From positions 1 to 38,706 of the IMG/VR virus record IMGVR_UViG_3300042287_000546: DNA of 38,706 nt; one strand, given 5' to 3'. Shown here piece after piece: positions 15,092 to 23,411 of the stretch. The DNA is from a virus. A model generated the notes under the pieces. The model was not told the origin of the DNA, ran no database searches, and was given only the letters and a program-made list of their open reading frames with translations. Numbering within the stretch: the stretch's first letter is position 1; every line of letters begins with the position of its first letter. Position numbers and translations under genes: made by a program.

Positions 15092-15490
15092 ATGGCCAAG
15101 TTCGCAAAAAGATTAAGAAAATTATCCGGTTACACAGAAAACGCCTTGGTTGTAGGCACGGCGTTCGGAAATCTCGACCAATTATTGGAGATCTATACTA
15201 ATGTGTTTGTTGTGGATGATGAACCACCATCCGCAAAAGCAAGAAATCTCATCTACAAAGAAAATTTCAATGATCTAAATGTGTTGACACAGGTTGGTGC
15301 TATATTCATCGACCTAGATAAGATTGATCAATTAGAAATCCTGGAAGATTTTTGGCAAAGGCACAAGTCGACTATATTCGTCGAAGGCAACGATTGCATA
15401 CTTAGACATCTATCTAAGCCATTATTTAAAACAGGGTGGCAGTGTACCAGTTTACAGGGAATTTATCACGTATGGGAAAAGATAAAATGA
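15092..15490 (+). CDS. Conserved unknown protein, Rossmann-like
   Basis: 132 residues. It alternates strands and helices: ALVVGTAFGNLDQLLE, then NVFVVDDEPPS, then GAIFIDLDKID and TIFVEGNDCI. The pattern resembles a small nucleotide-binding or methyltransferase-like fold without the usual glycine signature, so no enzyme call is made. It ends with an ATGA overlap into the glycosyltransferase 15487-16320, so the two are made together. Its late promoter is at 15064-15071. Probable accessory of that glycosyltransferase. Confidence 0.6.
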   Translation: MAKFAKRLRKLSGYTENALVVGTAFGNLDQLLEIYTNVFVVDDEPPSAKARNLIYKENFNDLNVLTQVGAIFIDLDKIDQLEILEDFWQRHKSTIFVEGNDCILRHLSKPLFKTGWQCTSLQGIYHVWEKIK

Positions 15491-16320
15491 AAATAGCAGT
15501 GGTTACAACCTTCCACGAAGAAGGTCTTAGAAAATATGGTCAAAGAATGATCAACACATTCTGTGAAAACTGGCCTGCTGAGGTGAAATTGCATATCTAT
15601 CCTGAATCATGTAATCCCGCCATACGCGATCACAGTCATGTCACACTAAAAAGGTTAGAAGAAATTCCAGAACTCATGGCATTCAAAGAACGTTGGCAAA
15701 ATGTTCCCAAGGCTAATGGAGATGTTTCGGCAGACCCTATAAGATCTCGAAGAAAAGACGCAGGCAAGGGATTTAAATGGCATGCTGTGAGATTTGCACA
15801 CAAAGTCTATGCTATTTTTCACTGTGCTCAAGAAACTGATGCAGATATATTGATATGGATGGACGCCGATACTATATGTCATAGTCCTATCACTGTACAG
15901 GACCTGCATAGAATGATCCCCATAGATAGTGAACTGTGTTATCTGGGCAGAAAAGGAAAATATTCAGAATGCGGTCTGTATGCCATGAATCTAAGATCTC
16001 CGAACATACAAAATTTTCTAAAAGAATTCCAACGTATGTATGATGATGCCGAACATGGAATTTTTCTTCTTGAAGAATGGCATGACAGTTTCGTGTTTGA
16101 TGCTGTTCGTGTAAAGTTTCCACAGATGCGTCAGTTAGATTGGGCGGCACATCTACATAACCTAAAACCTCATCCACACAGCAGCACAGGTGAAGGCCAT
16201 CCTCTGATTAACAGCGAGTGGGGTGCATGGTTAGATCATCTAAAAGGTTCAAGAAAGAATCTTGGTCGCAGCAAACAAGAAGATTTGAAGGTGCAGCGTG
16301 ACGAAGCGTATTGGCGCTAG
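15487..16320 (+). CDS. GT-A glycosyltransferase with DxD motif
   Basis: 277 residues from the ATG that overlaps the preceding stop (ATGA). It starts MKIAVVTTFHEEGLRKYG, a typical opening, and has DADILIWMDADTICHSPI, where WMDADT is a clear DxD motif (about residue 120) for metal and nucleotide-sugar binding. Later segments SECGLYAMNLRSP and EEWHDSFVFDAV are the acceptor side, with the acidic Asp in 'HDS'. It is a cytoplasmic soluble enzyme. It shares the stop palindrome CTAG with the convergent gene at 16317: the two genes' TAG codons overlap by three bases, with no terminator between. Confidence 0.8.
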   Translation: MKIAVVTTFHEEGLRKYGQRMINTFCENWPAEVKLHIYPESCNPAIRDHSHVTLKRLEEIPELMAFKERWQNVPKANGDVSADPIRSRRKDAGKGFKWHAVRFAHKVYAIFHCAQETDADILIWMDADTICHSPITVQDLHRMIPIDSELCYLGRKGKYSECGLYAMNLRSPNIQNFLKEFQRMYDDAEHGIFLLEEWHDSFVFDAVRVKFPQMRQLDWAAHLHNLKPHPHSSTGEGHPLINSEWGAWLDHLKGSRKNLGRSKQEDLKVQRDEAYWR

Positions 16321-17243
16321 ATATATTTCTTAAAGAATTGCCAAGCTTCACCGGAACGCAGTTCATTGAAATTCCAATGACACATTGCGATGCGTTCAAT
16401 CCATGATTGTCTATCTGGCATCTCGGGATTTTCTAACAAACTAAGATCAGTATTGGCCACACCGTATGTCTGACTGTGTTGTGGGACTGGATCTGTGATG
16501 AATGCTGGAACTCCCTCGATCAAACTGGCTACACTAGGACTGCTGTTGTAAACCACAGTGGCCCATGCGTGCCTTAGATCATCGATTAATCTTTCATTGA
16601 CACTAACATGCACATTCTTGTGATTAATTTTTAAAATCGATTTAATTTTTTTGTCTCCTGGATGAGTTCGCACGATGATAGGACGTTTTCTACTGTGTTG
16701 CCTAATCTGTGCAATGGTTTGATCTAACCATGTCTGCACACTAACTCCTCCCATGCTCCACCCGCCATGTCTTTGCAGACAGATCAATATATGATTGCCC
16801 TGTGCTCTCCACGGTTTAAGACTGATGTTGAGATCTTGGCTTATTTTTGACCAACGAGTAGAATCAATATCTTGATCAAAATAAAATCCTGTGGTCGGAA
16901 ACACTCCGTCGAAACTATATCTTAGATAGGTTTTGGTATTAGTTGGATCTGCGTATAGAAAAAGATTACTGTCTACAATAAGGCTTCGACGATTTGTTTT
17001 TTTCTGTAAATTCACAGCATCTTGTCTTAATTGCAAATGAGCTGCAGATTTGCCATGTTCATGCACAAACCCCTGTATCAATGCAACATCACAAGATATC
17101 GCATTCATTCCTTGATGCTGTATAGCAGTATCACCGGATGCACGAACTCCTTGACAGAAATTATCTAAAATCAGAGGCTTTTCTAGATTCCGATTATTAG
17201 GCGGAATTCCAGCATAGTAGGCCACAGCAGTGAGATTAGACAC
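16317..17243 (-). CDS. Capsule-type glycosyltransferase, paralogue 2
   Basis: 308 residues, starting with GTG at 17243 (MSNLTAVAYYAGIPPN); it overlaps the previous gene by 8 bases. Family blocks: PIIVRTHPGDKK (Arg-Thr-His-Pro), TVVYNSSPSVASLIEGVPAF, then ANTDLSLLENPEMPDRQSWIE and CHWNFNELRSGEAW. The block VYNSSPSVAS..GVP corresponds to NHNSGPAVQA..GVP in paralogue 1. The N-terminal third contains GVFPTTGFYFDQD, less like the other copies, so it has diverged most. It is the last gene of the island's minus-strand group before the convergent pair. Substrate unknown. Confidence 0.68.
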   Translation of the reverse strand: MSNLTAVAYYAGIPPNNRNLEKPLILDNFCQGVRASGDTAIQHQGMNAISCDVALIQGFVHEHGKSAAHLQLRQDAVNLQKKTNRRSLIVDSNLFLYADPTNTKTYLRYSFDGVFPTTGFYFDQDIDSTRWSKISQDLNISLKPWRAQGNHILICLQRHGGWSMGGVSVQTWLDQTIAQIRQHSRKRPIIVRTHPGDKKIKSILKINHKNVHVSVNERLIDDLRHAWATVVYNSSPSVASLIEGVPAFITDPVPQHSQTYGVANTDLSLLENPEMPDRQSWIERIAMCHWNFNELRSGEAWQFFKKYI

Positions 17244-18330
17244 CGTGATAACGCCTCACGATATCTAAGGCAGTGCCGTCCATTAATTCATCAAAGGTGA
17301 ATTGGCAATAGCTGAGCCAGGCCAACCAATCTCCCAGAGGTCCATAATATAGATCGTTAATCTCGTTTAGATTGCTCTTTGTCACAGGATTACTCACATG
17401 CTTGTTCAAGGTAATAGCAGGAACTCCTGCCCATATAGATTCTATAGCACTATTGGAATTGATACTAACAGTGCAGTAGTAATCGCCGGTTAATAGTTGT
17501 TGATATAGGCTGGTTCTAGTTTTTTTATTTGTTTTCGATCTAAATTCAATAGGGCGATCTGTGTATTTTTTCAACTCGTCTGCTACCTTCTGTCCCCAAG
17601 ATTTAGCCTCCACATGCATTATACCGGCAGCAAATTCTCCAGGTTCGACAATTAAAATTTTAGAGCCATCGTGTCGCCACGGTCTAGGAAAACTAGGGAA
17701 GATATCTAATCGATTTACTGGTGCTACAAAATTACGATTGAAATGTAAATGATTTCTTACTAGTCTATGCCACTTCTTATTGGGCTCTATAAAATTAGTG
17801 TACCCGCTGTCAATAAACCAAAAAGGCAGATCGTGATCTATTTTATTAACAAGTATCTGTTCGTTGCCCACGGTGTTACGCAGAAGACAATCTTCTTCCA
17901 CTGAATCAAAATGTCTGCGTCTCATCATTTCTGCGACTGGATCGATTTGAAGCCCTACAGTTTTAATAAAATTTTGTTTTGGATGGAATTTATAGAGTTC
18001 TAATATCTGTTCTTCTCCTAGTCTATCTATGAGAACATCTATGTGTTGATGTATATTTTTATAAAAATATTCTTTGTGATTGCTGATCTGTTGATTTATC
18101 AAATCCATCCATGCTTTGAGATCTTTGCGAATTCCCTGAGTGATCTTTTGTTTGATTTTATCTCTATGTTTTTCTAAATTGAATCTAGGTTTATTTTTTG
18201 TTTCGATAATCCAATGAATCATTCCAGCAGTATGGCGCTCGTCAAATTCAATGTGTTTGCAGGCATCCGAGACATTGACCAATTCAATCAAAAATCTAGC
18301 GATTTCTTTGTCGTTAAGTAGCAGTTTCAT
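17236..18330 (-). CDS. Capsule-type glycosyltransferase, paralogue 3
   Basis: 364 residues, the longest copy. An extra N-terminal region of about 110 residues rich in charged helix (KHRDKIKQKITQGIRKDLKA) precedes the family core: LPFWFIDSGYTNFI, then KWHRLVRNHLHFNR, then ILIVEPGEFAAGIM and PIEFRSKTNKKTRTSLYQQL, then NSNSAIESIWAGVPAITL and LSYCQFTFDELMDGTALDIV. The Asn-Ser-Asn-Ser-Ala-Ile-Glu-Ser block and GVPA loop match the family. Start ATG at 18330 lies inside the upstream gene end (17-base overlap). Its extra N-terminal domain may bind the acceptor or a partner. Confidence 0.68.
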   Translation of the reverse strand: MKLLLNDKEIARFLIELVNVSDACKHIEFDERHTAGMIHWIIETKNKPRFNLEKHRDKIKQKITQGIRKDLKAWMDLINQQISNHKEYFYKNIHQHIDVLIDRLGEEQILELYKFHPKQNFIKTVGLQIDPVAEMMRRRHFDSVEEDCLLRNTVGNEQILVNKIDHDLPFWFIDSGYTNFIEPNKKWHRLVRNHLHFNRNFVAPVNRLDIFPSFPRPWRHDGSKILIVEPGEFAAGIMHVEAKSWGQKVADELKKYTDRPIEFRSKTNKKTRTSLYQQLLTGDYYCTVSINSNSAIESIWAGVPAITLNKHVSNPVTKSNLNEINDLYYGPLGDWLAWLSYCQFTFDELMDGTALDIVRRYHGV

Positions 18331-19093
18331 TTAATATTTTCCATGCTGTGCCATTGGCCATTTCTTCTTGGGTGAATTGGCCATATGCCAACCAGTGGCA
18401 TTGTTTCATCATAGTTTCTTGTGAAGGCCTATAAAGATTCTTTAACATTGAAAGATCAGTAGATGCTAACGGTGAAGCTGCACAAGGTACACTGACAAAA
18501 GCCGGTATACCATAAAGTACACTTTCTAATGACGCAATGCTGTTAAACGACACCGTGGCATATACTCCGGAATCAAAAGCGGAGTAAATGGAATATCCGT
18601 GATTTCTTTCGCTTCTTGATCCTTTAACTCTAACCTCAATGGGGAGATTGGAGTAGATCTTTATTTTTTCTGTGGTTTCTTCAATCCACTGTTCACAATC
18701 AATATCATAGTATCTGCAGGCCTTAGGATTAGGTAATACCAATAGTATTTTCTTGTTGTAGTTTTTCCAACCAGACCACTGCAGTCTAGGATCTTGTTTG
18801 ACTAATCTTTGCCATCTATCTGACGGCATATGCTGTGATACACTATGCTGCAGGTCATTTTTAACTACTCTATGCCACAGTTTTTTACCAGAAGTATTGC
18901 CTATACTAGGAAAATTTCCTAGATATCCTGTGTCTATATAATAAAAATCTCTTTTATTTTTTTGACATTCAACTATTTCACTTTTGCTAGTAACGCCTCG
19001 AACCACCATCGGTTTATTGTTGTCAGCCATATCCACAGTACAAACGCCGTTGGATCCATTTACCAATGATTCTTCTAAAGATAAATCTTTCAT
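18314..19093 (-). CDS. Capsule-type glycosyltransferase, paralogue 4
   Basis: 259 residues from ATG 19093 (MKDLSLEES), which overlaps the previous stop (ATGA); the longer ORF start is not supported. Blocks: RDFYYIDTGYLGNFPSIG, then LWHRVVKNDLQHS, then KILLVLPNPKACRYYDID and PIEVRVKGSRSERNHGYS, then SFNSIASLESVLYGIPAFVS and ASTDLSMLKNLYRPSQE, ending CHWLAYGQFTQEEMANGTAWKIL. All match paralogue 5 closely, which points to a recent duplication. Cytoplasmic, no signal. Confidence 0.7.
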   Translation of the reverse strand: MKDLSLEESLVNGSNGVCTVDMADNNKPMVVRGVTSKSEIVECQKNKRDFYYIDTGYLGNFPSIGNTSGKKLWHRVVKNDLQHSVSQHMPSDRWQRLVKQDPRLQWSGWKNYNKKILLVLPNPKACRYYDIDCEQWIEETTEKIKIYSNLPIEVRVKGSRSERNHGYSIYSAFDSGVYATVSFNSIASLESVLYGIPAFVSVPCAASPLASTDLSMLKNLYRPSQETMMKQCHWLAYGQFTQEEMANGTAWKILNETAT

Positions 19094-19884
19094 GATTTTA
19101 ATAACATTTCTATGGCTTTGCCGTTGCGCAATTCGCTGTTGTGGAATTGACCGTAGGCCAAATGGCAGGCCCATTGATAAACTTCATCGCTGTCTGGGTA
19201 ACAAGGAGTTTCTATCAAAGAAAGATCCTGCAGTCCCATTGGCTCAGCTGCATTAGTTGGTGCTAGGGTAAACACTGGAATGCCGTGAAACACAGATTCT
19301 ACAGCAGCCACACTGTTAAAAGTCACAAGTGCGAACACATCGTCATCTAATGCTTCCTGTAGTGTGTTGTGCTGTATTCTATCTATGCGTTTGGCCGCAC
19401 GATCCCTGATTTCTATAGGCCTGTCAGTGTGTTTACGGATAGTGTCAACGGTATTCTGCAGCCATAGATCCATGTCGTAGTCGTAGAATCTCATTGGCTT
19501 ATCATCAGGCTTTGCGATTAATATTTTAGATCCTGTTTTTTTCCAAGGTGAAATTGTTTTCTTAAAATTCTTAAATCTGTCATCAGATCTTGGTACGACA
19601 TGTTTGTGTTGTAGATCGTTCTTTACAATTCTGTGCCAATACTTCCAACCATTAGGATTACTGGCAGTTATCTCGTTGCCAAAGTATCCTGTGTCTACGT
19701 AGTAAAATGTTCTACCATCGGCTAAACAACGATGTATGATTTTTTTCTTGAGTATGCCTCTAAGCACAATAGGTTCAGAACTGGCATCATAATCGAAGTC
19801 GTTGGTATTGGTGACTTTTTTACCACAACCCTGTGCCAACATATTAATATAGGGATCCTGGCCGTCTTTGCTGAGGAAGATCAT
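19090..19884 (-). CDS. Capsule-type glycosyltransferase, paralogue 5
   Basis: 264 residues. Blocks match paralogue 4: GRTFYYVDTGYFGNEITASN, YWHRIVKNDLQHKHV, KILIAKPDDKPMRFYDYDMD, PIEIRDRAAKRIDRIQHN, then TFNSVAAVESVFHGIPVFTL and LQDLSLIETPCYPDSDE, ending CHLAYGQFHNSELRNGKAIE. The ATG overlaps the stop of the methyltransferase gene (ATGA). It belongs to the island that follows UvsY. Neighbouring copies are head to tail, so unequal crossing over could change copy number. Confidence 0.7.
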   Translation of the reverse strand: MIFLSKDGQDPYINMLAQGCGKKVTNTNDFDYDASSEPIVLRGILKKKIIHRCLADGRTFYYVDTGYFGNEITASNPNGWKYWHRIVKNDLQHKHVVPRSDDRFKNFKKTISPWKKTGSKILIAKPDDKPMRFYDYDMDLWLQNTVDTIRKHTDRPIEIRDRAAKRIDRIQHNTLQEALDDDVFALVTFNSVAAVESVFHGIPVFTLAPTNAAEPMGLQDLSLIETPCYPDSDEVYQWACHLAYGQFHNSELRNGKAIEMLLKS

Positions 19885-20528
19885 TTTTTAATTCTAATTG
19901 AACATTGCATATGTCTGCTTCGCAGCAAGGGTTCGAATTCTCGATCGTATTCAATTACCCATTCTTTTAATGCTTTAAATTCACCGTGTTGCCATTCTAG
20001 ATATATTTCGTGACCGCCCCAAGGATACAATTCGTCGAAAAGTATAATTGTGCCTGGTACGATAAACGGATTTAACATAGTTAAAATATCTCTAGCACTC
20101 GAATAAAGATCGCTGTCAATATGAATGAATTTTATTTCAGATTGATTATTCTGTATCCATTGAGGCAATGTTTCTTTAAAAAATCCTTTTACTAATTTAA
20201 CATTCTTACCAAATTTAGGTAGCTCATCAATACGAAAATGGCCTTTTGGATGGGAGGGTTCTGTTTTAGAAATCGTAAACCAATCTTCAGGTAACCCCTC
20301 GAAGCTATCGAATCCCCATACTACTTCAGAGGGAAAATGATTCGATATCATTCTAAGGCTTTTTCCTTTCCATACACCAAATTCTAAAATTGATCCACTT
20401 ATCATTGGCAGATCTAAAACTTGATATAGGTGCCATTTTCTATCAATACTCACTCCTTCATACTCTTCATCTATAACTGTGAAATTATCTAGAAAATTTT
20501 CTGAAAAATTAAATTTATTTGTAATCAT
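19881..20528 (-). CDS. TylF/MycF-like SAM-dependent O-methyltransferase
   Basis: 215 residues. SGSILEFGVWKGKSLRMISNHF is motif I of the TylF/Methyltransf_24 group, followed by VVWGFDSFEGLPEDWF (the 'GFDSFEGLP' block), then IKFIHIDSDLYSSARDIL with the Asp metal ligand, and IILFDELYPWGGHE with a second Asp. TylF and MycF are Mg-dependent sugar O-methyltransferases. The ATG overlaps the glycosyltransferase stop. The neighbours are glycosyltransferases on both sides, so a sugar or glycan acceptor is likely. Confidence 0.82.
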   Translation of the reverse strand: MITNKFNFSENFLDNFTVIDEEYEGVSIDRKWHLYQVLDLPMISGSILEFGVWKGKSLRMISNHFPSEVVWGFDSFEGLPEDWFTISKTEPSHPKGHFRIDELPKFGKNVKLVKGFFKETLPQWIQNNQSEIKFIHIDSDLYSSARDILTMLNPFIVPGTIILFDELYPWGGHEIYLEWQHGEFKALKEWVIEYDREFEPLLRSRHMQCSIRIKK

Positions 20529-21202
20529 AGTCCGTGCTGTAGACAGTAGTCAGTGTAGATGCGTTCTCGGTGCCATTCGTCACCCATCGGAGTAGTAGCA
20601 AAATCATGAAAGCTAGGAGTTCCTAGAGTGTAATGTAGTAATTTTGCTCCAGGGTTGGCACCGTACTCGTCGGGTAGCCAATTCCATTCGATGGGTAATT
20701 GTCCCACTAGATTAGCATCTAACCATGTGAATCTGTGCAAGGTAGCACCGGTAGCAGACTGTATAAAATCGGTAGTTACAGATCGGTTAGCAGGATGTCC
20801 GCAATTCCAAAGTATCACACTACTCCAATTTTTACAAGGATAATTTTCATTTTTAGAACCGAGATATTTTTCAGTCATTTTAGTTTTATAATCATGTTTG
20901 ACAACCATAACTGCTTTTGACTCGTCTCGTAGTGCCCATAGTTTTTCAATGTCATCACGCAACAGCATGTCTCCATCCATAAATATTGCCCAACCCTTGT
21001 ATTCCATGAGATGAGGAACAAGGAAACGACTATAGATAAAATGATTACTGCCATCTGTGTGCTGTTCTTTATAGTCTTTTAATATGTTTAGAGCTAATGG
21101 TGATATCGATACTGGCTGGCTTGAATGTCTAATGATACTATTCGTGCATACATGGTATGCTATGGCTTCCCGAGGATCGTATCCGATAAAAATTGGTATC
21201 AT
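20525..21202 (-). CDS. GT-A glycosyltransferase (GT8-like)
   Basis: 225 residues starting MIPIFIGYDPREAIAYHVC (ATG 21202); the ATG overlaps the upstream stop (ATGA). The signature is GWAIFMDGDMLLRDDIEKLW, where Asp-Gly-Asp is the DxD metal site, and SSVILWNCGHPANRSVTTDF then FTWLDANLVGQLPIEWNWLPDEYG, matching the usual acceptor-side segments of GT8/GT-A enzymes. Cytoplasmic. It lies between the nucleotidyltransferase-cupin fusion and the TylF-like methyltransferase, so it may use the sugar nucleotide they make. Confidence 0.82.
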   Translation of the reverse strand: MIPIFIGYDPREAIAYHVCTNSIIRHSSQPVSISPLALNILKDYKEQHTDGSNHFIYSRFLVPHLMEYKGWAIFMDGDMLLRDDIEKLWALRDESKAVMVVKHDYKTKMTEKYLGSKNENYPCKNWSSVILWNCGHPANRSVTTDFIQSATGATLHRFTWLDANLVGQLPIEWNWLPDEYGANPGAKLLHYTLGTPSFHDFATTPMGDEWHRERIYTDYCLQHGL

Positions 21203-21963
21203 AATCTTTCTATATCCTCTTCTATGCACTGATCTCCGTATTGTATTTCTACAACTTTCAGAGGCTGGTCGGTTTCATTGCATAATTTATGCCATTGATG
21301 TTGGTTAATATGTATGTGTTGAAATCGAGTAAACTCGCCTAGCAGGTCCATATCTGTAGATTTGTCGACGGTATAGACAGTGGCTGTGCCTTCAGATACA
21401 AACCAATGTTCTGCTCGATTTTGATGGCGTTGCATACTGAGACAGGTCTTAGGTAGTACTGTAAGTTCTTTGACCTTAACTTCTCGATCTTGTTCATGCA
21501 ATACCCGATAGTAGCCCCAGGCCCTACCAATCTTAGGAGCCTTCCATTCTTCTAATATCCACGAACTAGAATTGGCCTTGTTAAATCCGCCAACACCGAA
21601 TGCAAATTCAAGATGGTTATCTTCAAATTCCATCTCTGGTATATTAGCATCTGTGCGATCGCCGCCATTGGCAAACACAATCTTATGATCTGGCCATGTC
21701 TGCCTGGCTAACTTTATAGCCTGTTTGGCGCTGCCATCATCGTCATTAAACTCTAAAACAAAATCTACATCTTTGATATTTTTGACGATATTCATGCGTT
21801 CGTCCCAAGGCATAAATGCTCGGCCTTTTTTACGAACTAACCACGCATCAGAATTAACACCAACAACTAGCGTGTCTCCTAATTGTTTTGCTGCACGAAA
21901 GTAGGCGATGTGCCCGGAGTGTAGAGGATCAAATCCTCCTGTGACAAGTACTAAGGTTTTCAT
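21199..21963 (-). CDS. Nucleotidyltransferase-cupin fusion for sugar nucleotide synthesis
   Basis: 254 residues with two domains. Residues 1-150 are a cytidylyltransferase-like (HldE C-domain/TagD type) domain: VLVTGGFDPLHSGHIAYF contains the HxGH motif, and ANSSSWILEEW is the second motif (SSSxI). Residues 175-254 are a cupin like the C-terminal half of type II mannose-6-phosphate isomerases: NRAEHWFVSEGTATVYTV, then HINQHQWHKLCNETD, then KVVEIQYGDQCIEEDIERL. The fusion is unusual. The ATG at 21963 (MKTLVLVTGG) is supported by a late promoter five bases upstream, which makes the mRNA leaderless; an in-frame ATG 18 bases upstream lies within the promoter. Confidence 0.78.
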   Translation of the reverse strand: MKTLVLVTGGFDPLHSGHIAYFRAAKQLGDTLVVGVNSDAWLVRKKGRAFMPWDERMNIVKNIKDVDFVLEFNDDDGSAKQAIKLARQTWPDHKIVFANGGDRTDANIPEMEFEDNHLEFAFGVGGFNKANSSSWILEEWKAPKIGRAWGYYRVLHEQDREVKVKELTVLPKTCLSMQRHQNRAEHWFVSEGTATVYTVDKSTDMDLLGEFTRFQHIHINQHQWHKLCNETDQPLKVVEIQYGDQCIEEDIERL

Positions 21964-21976
21964 GCAGATATTTATC
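21964..21976 (-). promoter_or_regulatory. Leaderless late promoter for the nucleotidyltransferase gene
   Basis: GATAAATA (21976-21969), TCTGC, then ATG at 21963. By the T4 late spacing the start lies on the A of the ATG. It also overlaps an imperfect palindrome GCAGATAAATATCTGC. Confidence 0.65.
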
Positions 21977-21990
21977 TGCACATATAATGA

Positions 21991-22959
21991 CTAACTTAAA
22001 AGATTGGCTTGATAATATGAGGAATTTTTCAACCATTGATAATAACGTTCGAAACCTTCCTCTATGTCTATCTTAGGATCAAATCCGAAATCTTGCCGTG
22101 CAGCAGAAATGTCTAAGGCACCGCGACTAGGAAAATCTTGATCTTTATCACCGATAGCAATACTACCATTGCCAACTAATTCCACCGCTAATTGTGCGGC
22201 TGCGTACAAGGTTTTACTATGGCTTTTGGTTATATTGTATGTTTTGTTTTTGGTCTTTTCACTTAACAATGCCTGTACTATACCCTGGGCTGCGTCGTCA
22301 ACGTAGGTGAAATCTAAAGTTTCATGAATGCCGTTTACCTTTAATACACCGCCTCTCATGGCAGTAAGCAGAAACTTTGAAATAACACGATCCTCAACAT
22401 CTAATGGTCCATACACCGCACTAGGTCTAAAGATAGTATGATCGATACCTTTACGTTGGTAATCTCTCACCAACCACTCGCCTGCCAACTTCATTATACC
22501 GTACTGACCCTGTGGACGGCAAACAGCATCTTCTTTGACATAATCTTTAAAATCACCATAGACCATACTGGAGCTGGCATACAGGAATCTCGGACATTGG
22601 TATTTCACACTGGCCTCTAATAGGTTCAGTAGTCCTTCACTCATAACTTTAGCGCCTTGCGCAGGATCAGCATTGACTACTTTTTGCCGGGGAAATGATG
22701 CTAGATGTATAACTGCTGAGGGTCGATAGTGTCTAAACAACCATTCTACACTATCTCTTTCGCTGATGTCAACGCGATGTATTTTATCAGTTGTGATTAA
22801 GTTTAATCTTTGAGAAATTAGATAATCGATTTCAGCCTGAGGTATAATACCGTAGTTGGTTCTAGTGTCAGTAATTACCACTTGTTCACCAAGATCTTCT
22901 AATTTCTTAACTACGTGGTGGCCTATTAATCCTAGGCCACCAGTTACTAAAATTGTCAT
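21991..22959 (-). CDS. NAD-dependent nucleotide-sugar epimerase/dehydratase
   Basis: 322 residues. Extended short-chain dehydrogenase: MTILVTGGLGLIGHHVV (NAD-binding GxxGxxG), then SAVIHLASFPRQ, then FLYASSSMVYGDFK (catalytic Ser) and QYGIMKLAGEW (Tyr-x-x-x-Lys), then IFRPSAVYGP and LDFTYVDDAAQGIVQAL. This order is that of GalE and related UDP/dTDP-sugar 4-epimerases or dehydratases. The ATG overlaps the UvsY stop (ATGA). It opens the island, so UvsY transcripts would run into it. Substrate not assignable from sequence alone. Confidence 0.85.
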   Translation of the reverse strand: MTILVTGGLGLIGHHVVKKLEDLGEQVVITDTRTNYGIIPQAEIDYLISQRLNLITTDKIHRVDISERDSVEWLFRHYRPSAVIHLASFPRQKVVNADPAQGAKVMSEGLLNLLEASVKYQCPRFLYASSSMVYGDFKDYVKEDAVCRPQGQYGIMKLAGEWLVRDYQRKGIDHTIFRPSAVYGPLDVEDRVISKFLLTAMRGGVLKVNGIHETLDFTYVDDAAQGIVQALLSEKTKNKTYNITKSHSKTLYAAAQLAVELVGNGSIAIGDKDQDFPSRGALDISAARQDFGFDPKIDIEEGFERYYQWLKNSSYYQANLLS

Positions 22960-23411
22960 AGAGTAGCGTCTTCTAGTCCTGCGGTTCTAAGTTTGACGAT
23001 ATTACTCAACTGCCATTGCTTGATATCTAAGGCTTTGATAATGCCTAGCCATTTATTGCGTAGCAGAGCAAAGTCATTGATGATCTTTTCAAAATCTACA
23101 ACATCAGCTTCACCTTCCACAAACTTTTCACAGTCTCTGGAACTGAGCTGACGTTGATAGTTTTCGAGATATTTACGAAAGTGTTGACTACGAAGTCTAC
23201 GAAGTTCGATATTGAGATATTCTAGGATACCCTCAATTTCTTGCAATTGATTGAACCGAGTTTCTACGATGCCAGGCATCTGCGCAGAGGCTTTCTCGAT
23301 GCTTCCCGTTACACGGACATCTTGTTTTGCTGAAAGTAATTCAGCTTCATAATAGGCCACGGCATCGGGAATATTCGAAATATCCTTGGAAACTCGATCA
23401 TACCAATTCAT
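22956..23411 (-). CDS. uvsY: UvsY recombination mediator
   Basis: 151 residues. UvsY loads the UvsX recombinase onto gp32-coated single-stranded DNA. The match is strong to the aquatic T4-like type: VRVTGSIEKASAQMPGIVET, RFNQLQEIEGILEYLNIELR, RRLRSQHFRKYLENYQRQL, then VDFEKIINDFALLRNKWLG, DIKQWQLSNIVKLRTAGLED. Coiled-coil character is evident in the middle. GAGGAATAA precedes the ATG. It follows the 75-residue gene and UvsX, forming a recombination operon with gp32. Confidence 0.92.
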   Translation of the reverse strand: MNWYDRVSKDISNIPDAVAYYEAELLSAKQDVRVTGSIEKASAQMPGIVETRFNQLQEIEGILEYLNIELRRLRSQHFRKYLENYQRQLSSRDCEKFVEGEADVVDFEKIINDFALLRNKWLGIIKALDIKQWQLSNIVKLRTAGLEDATL

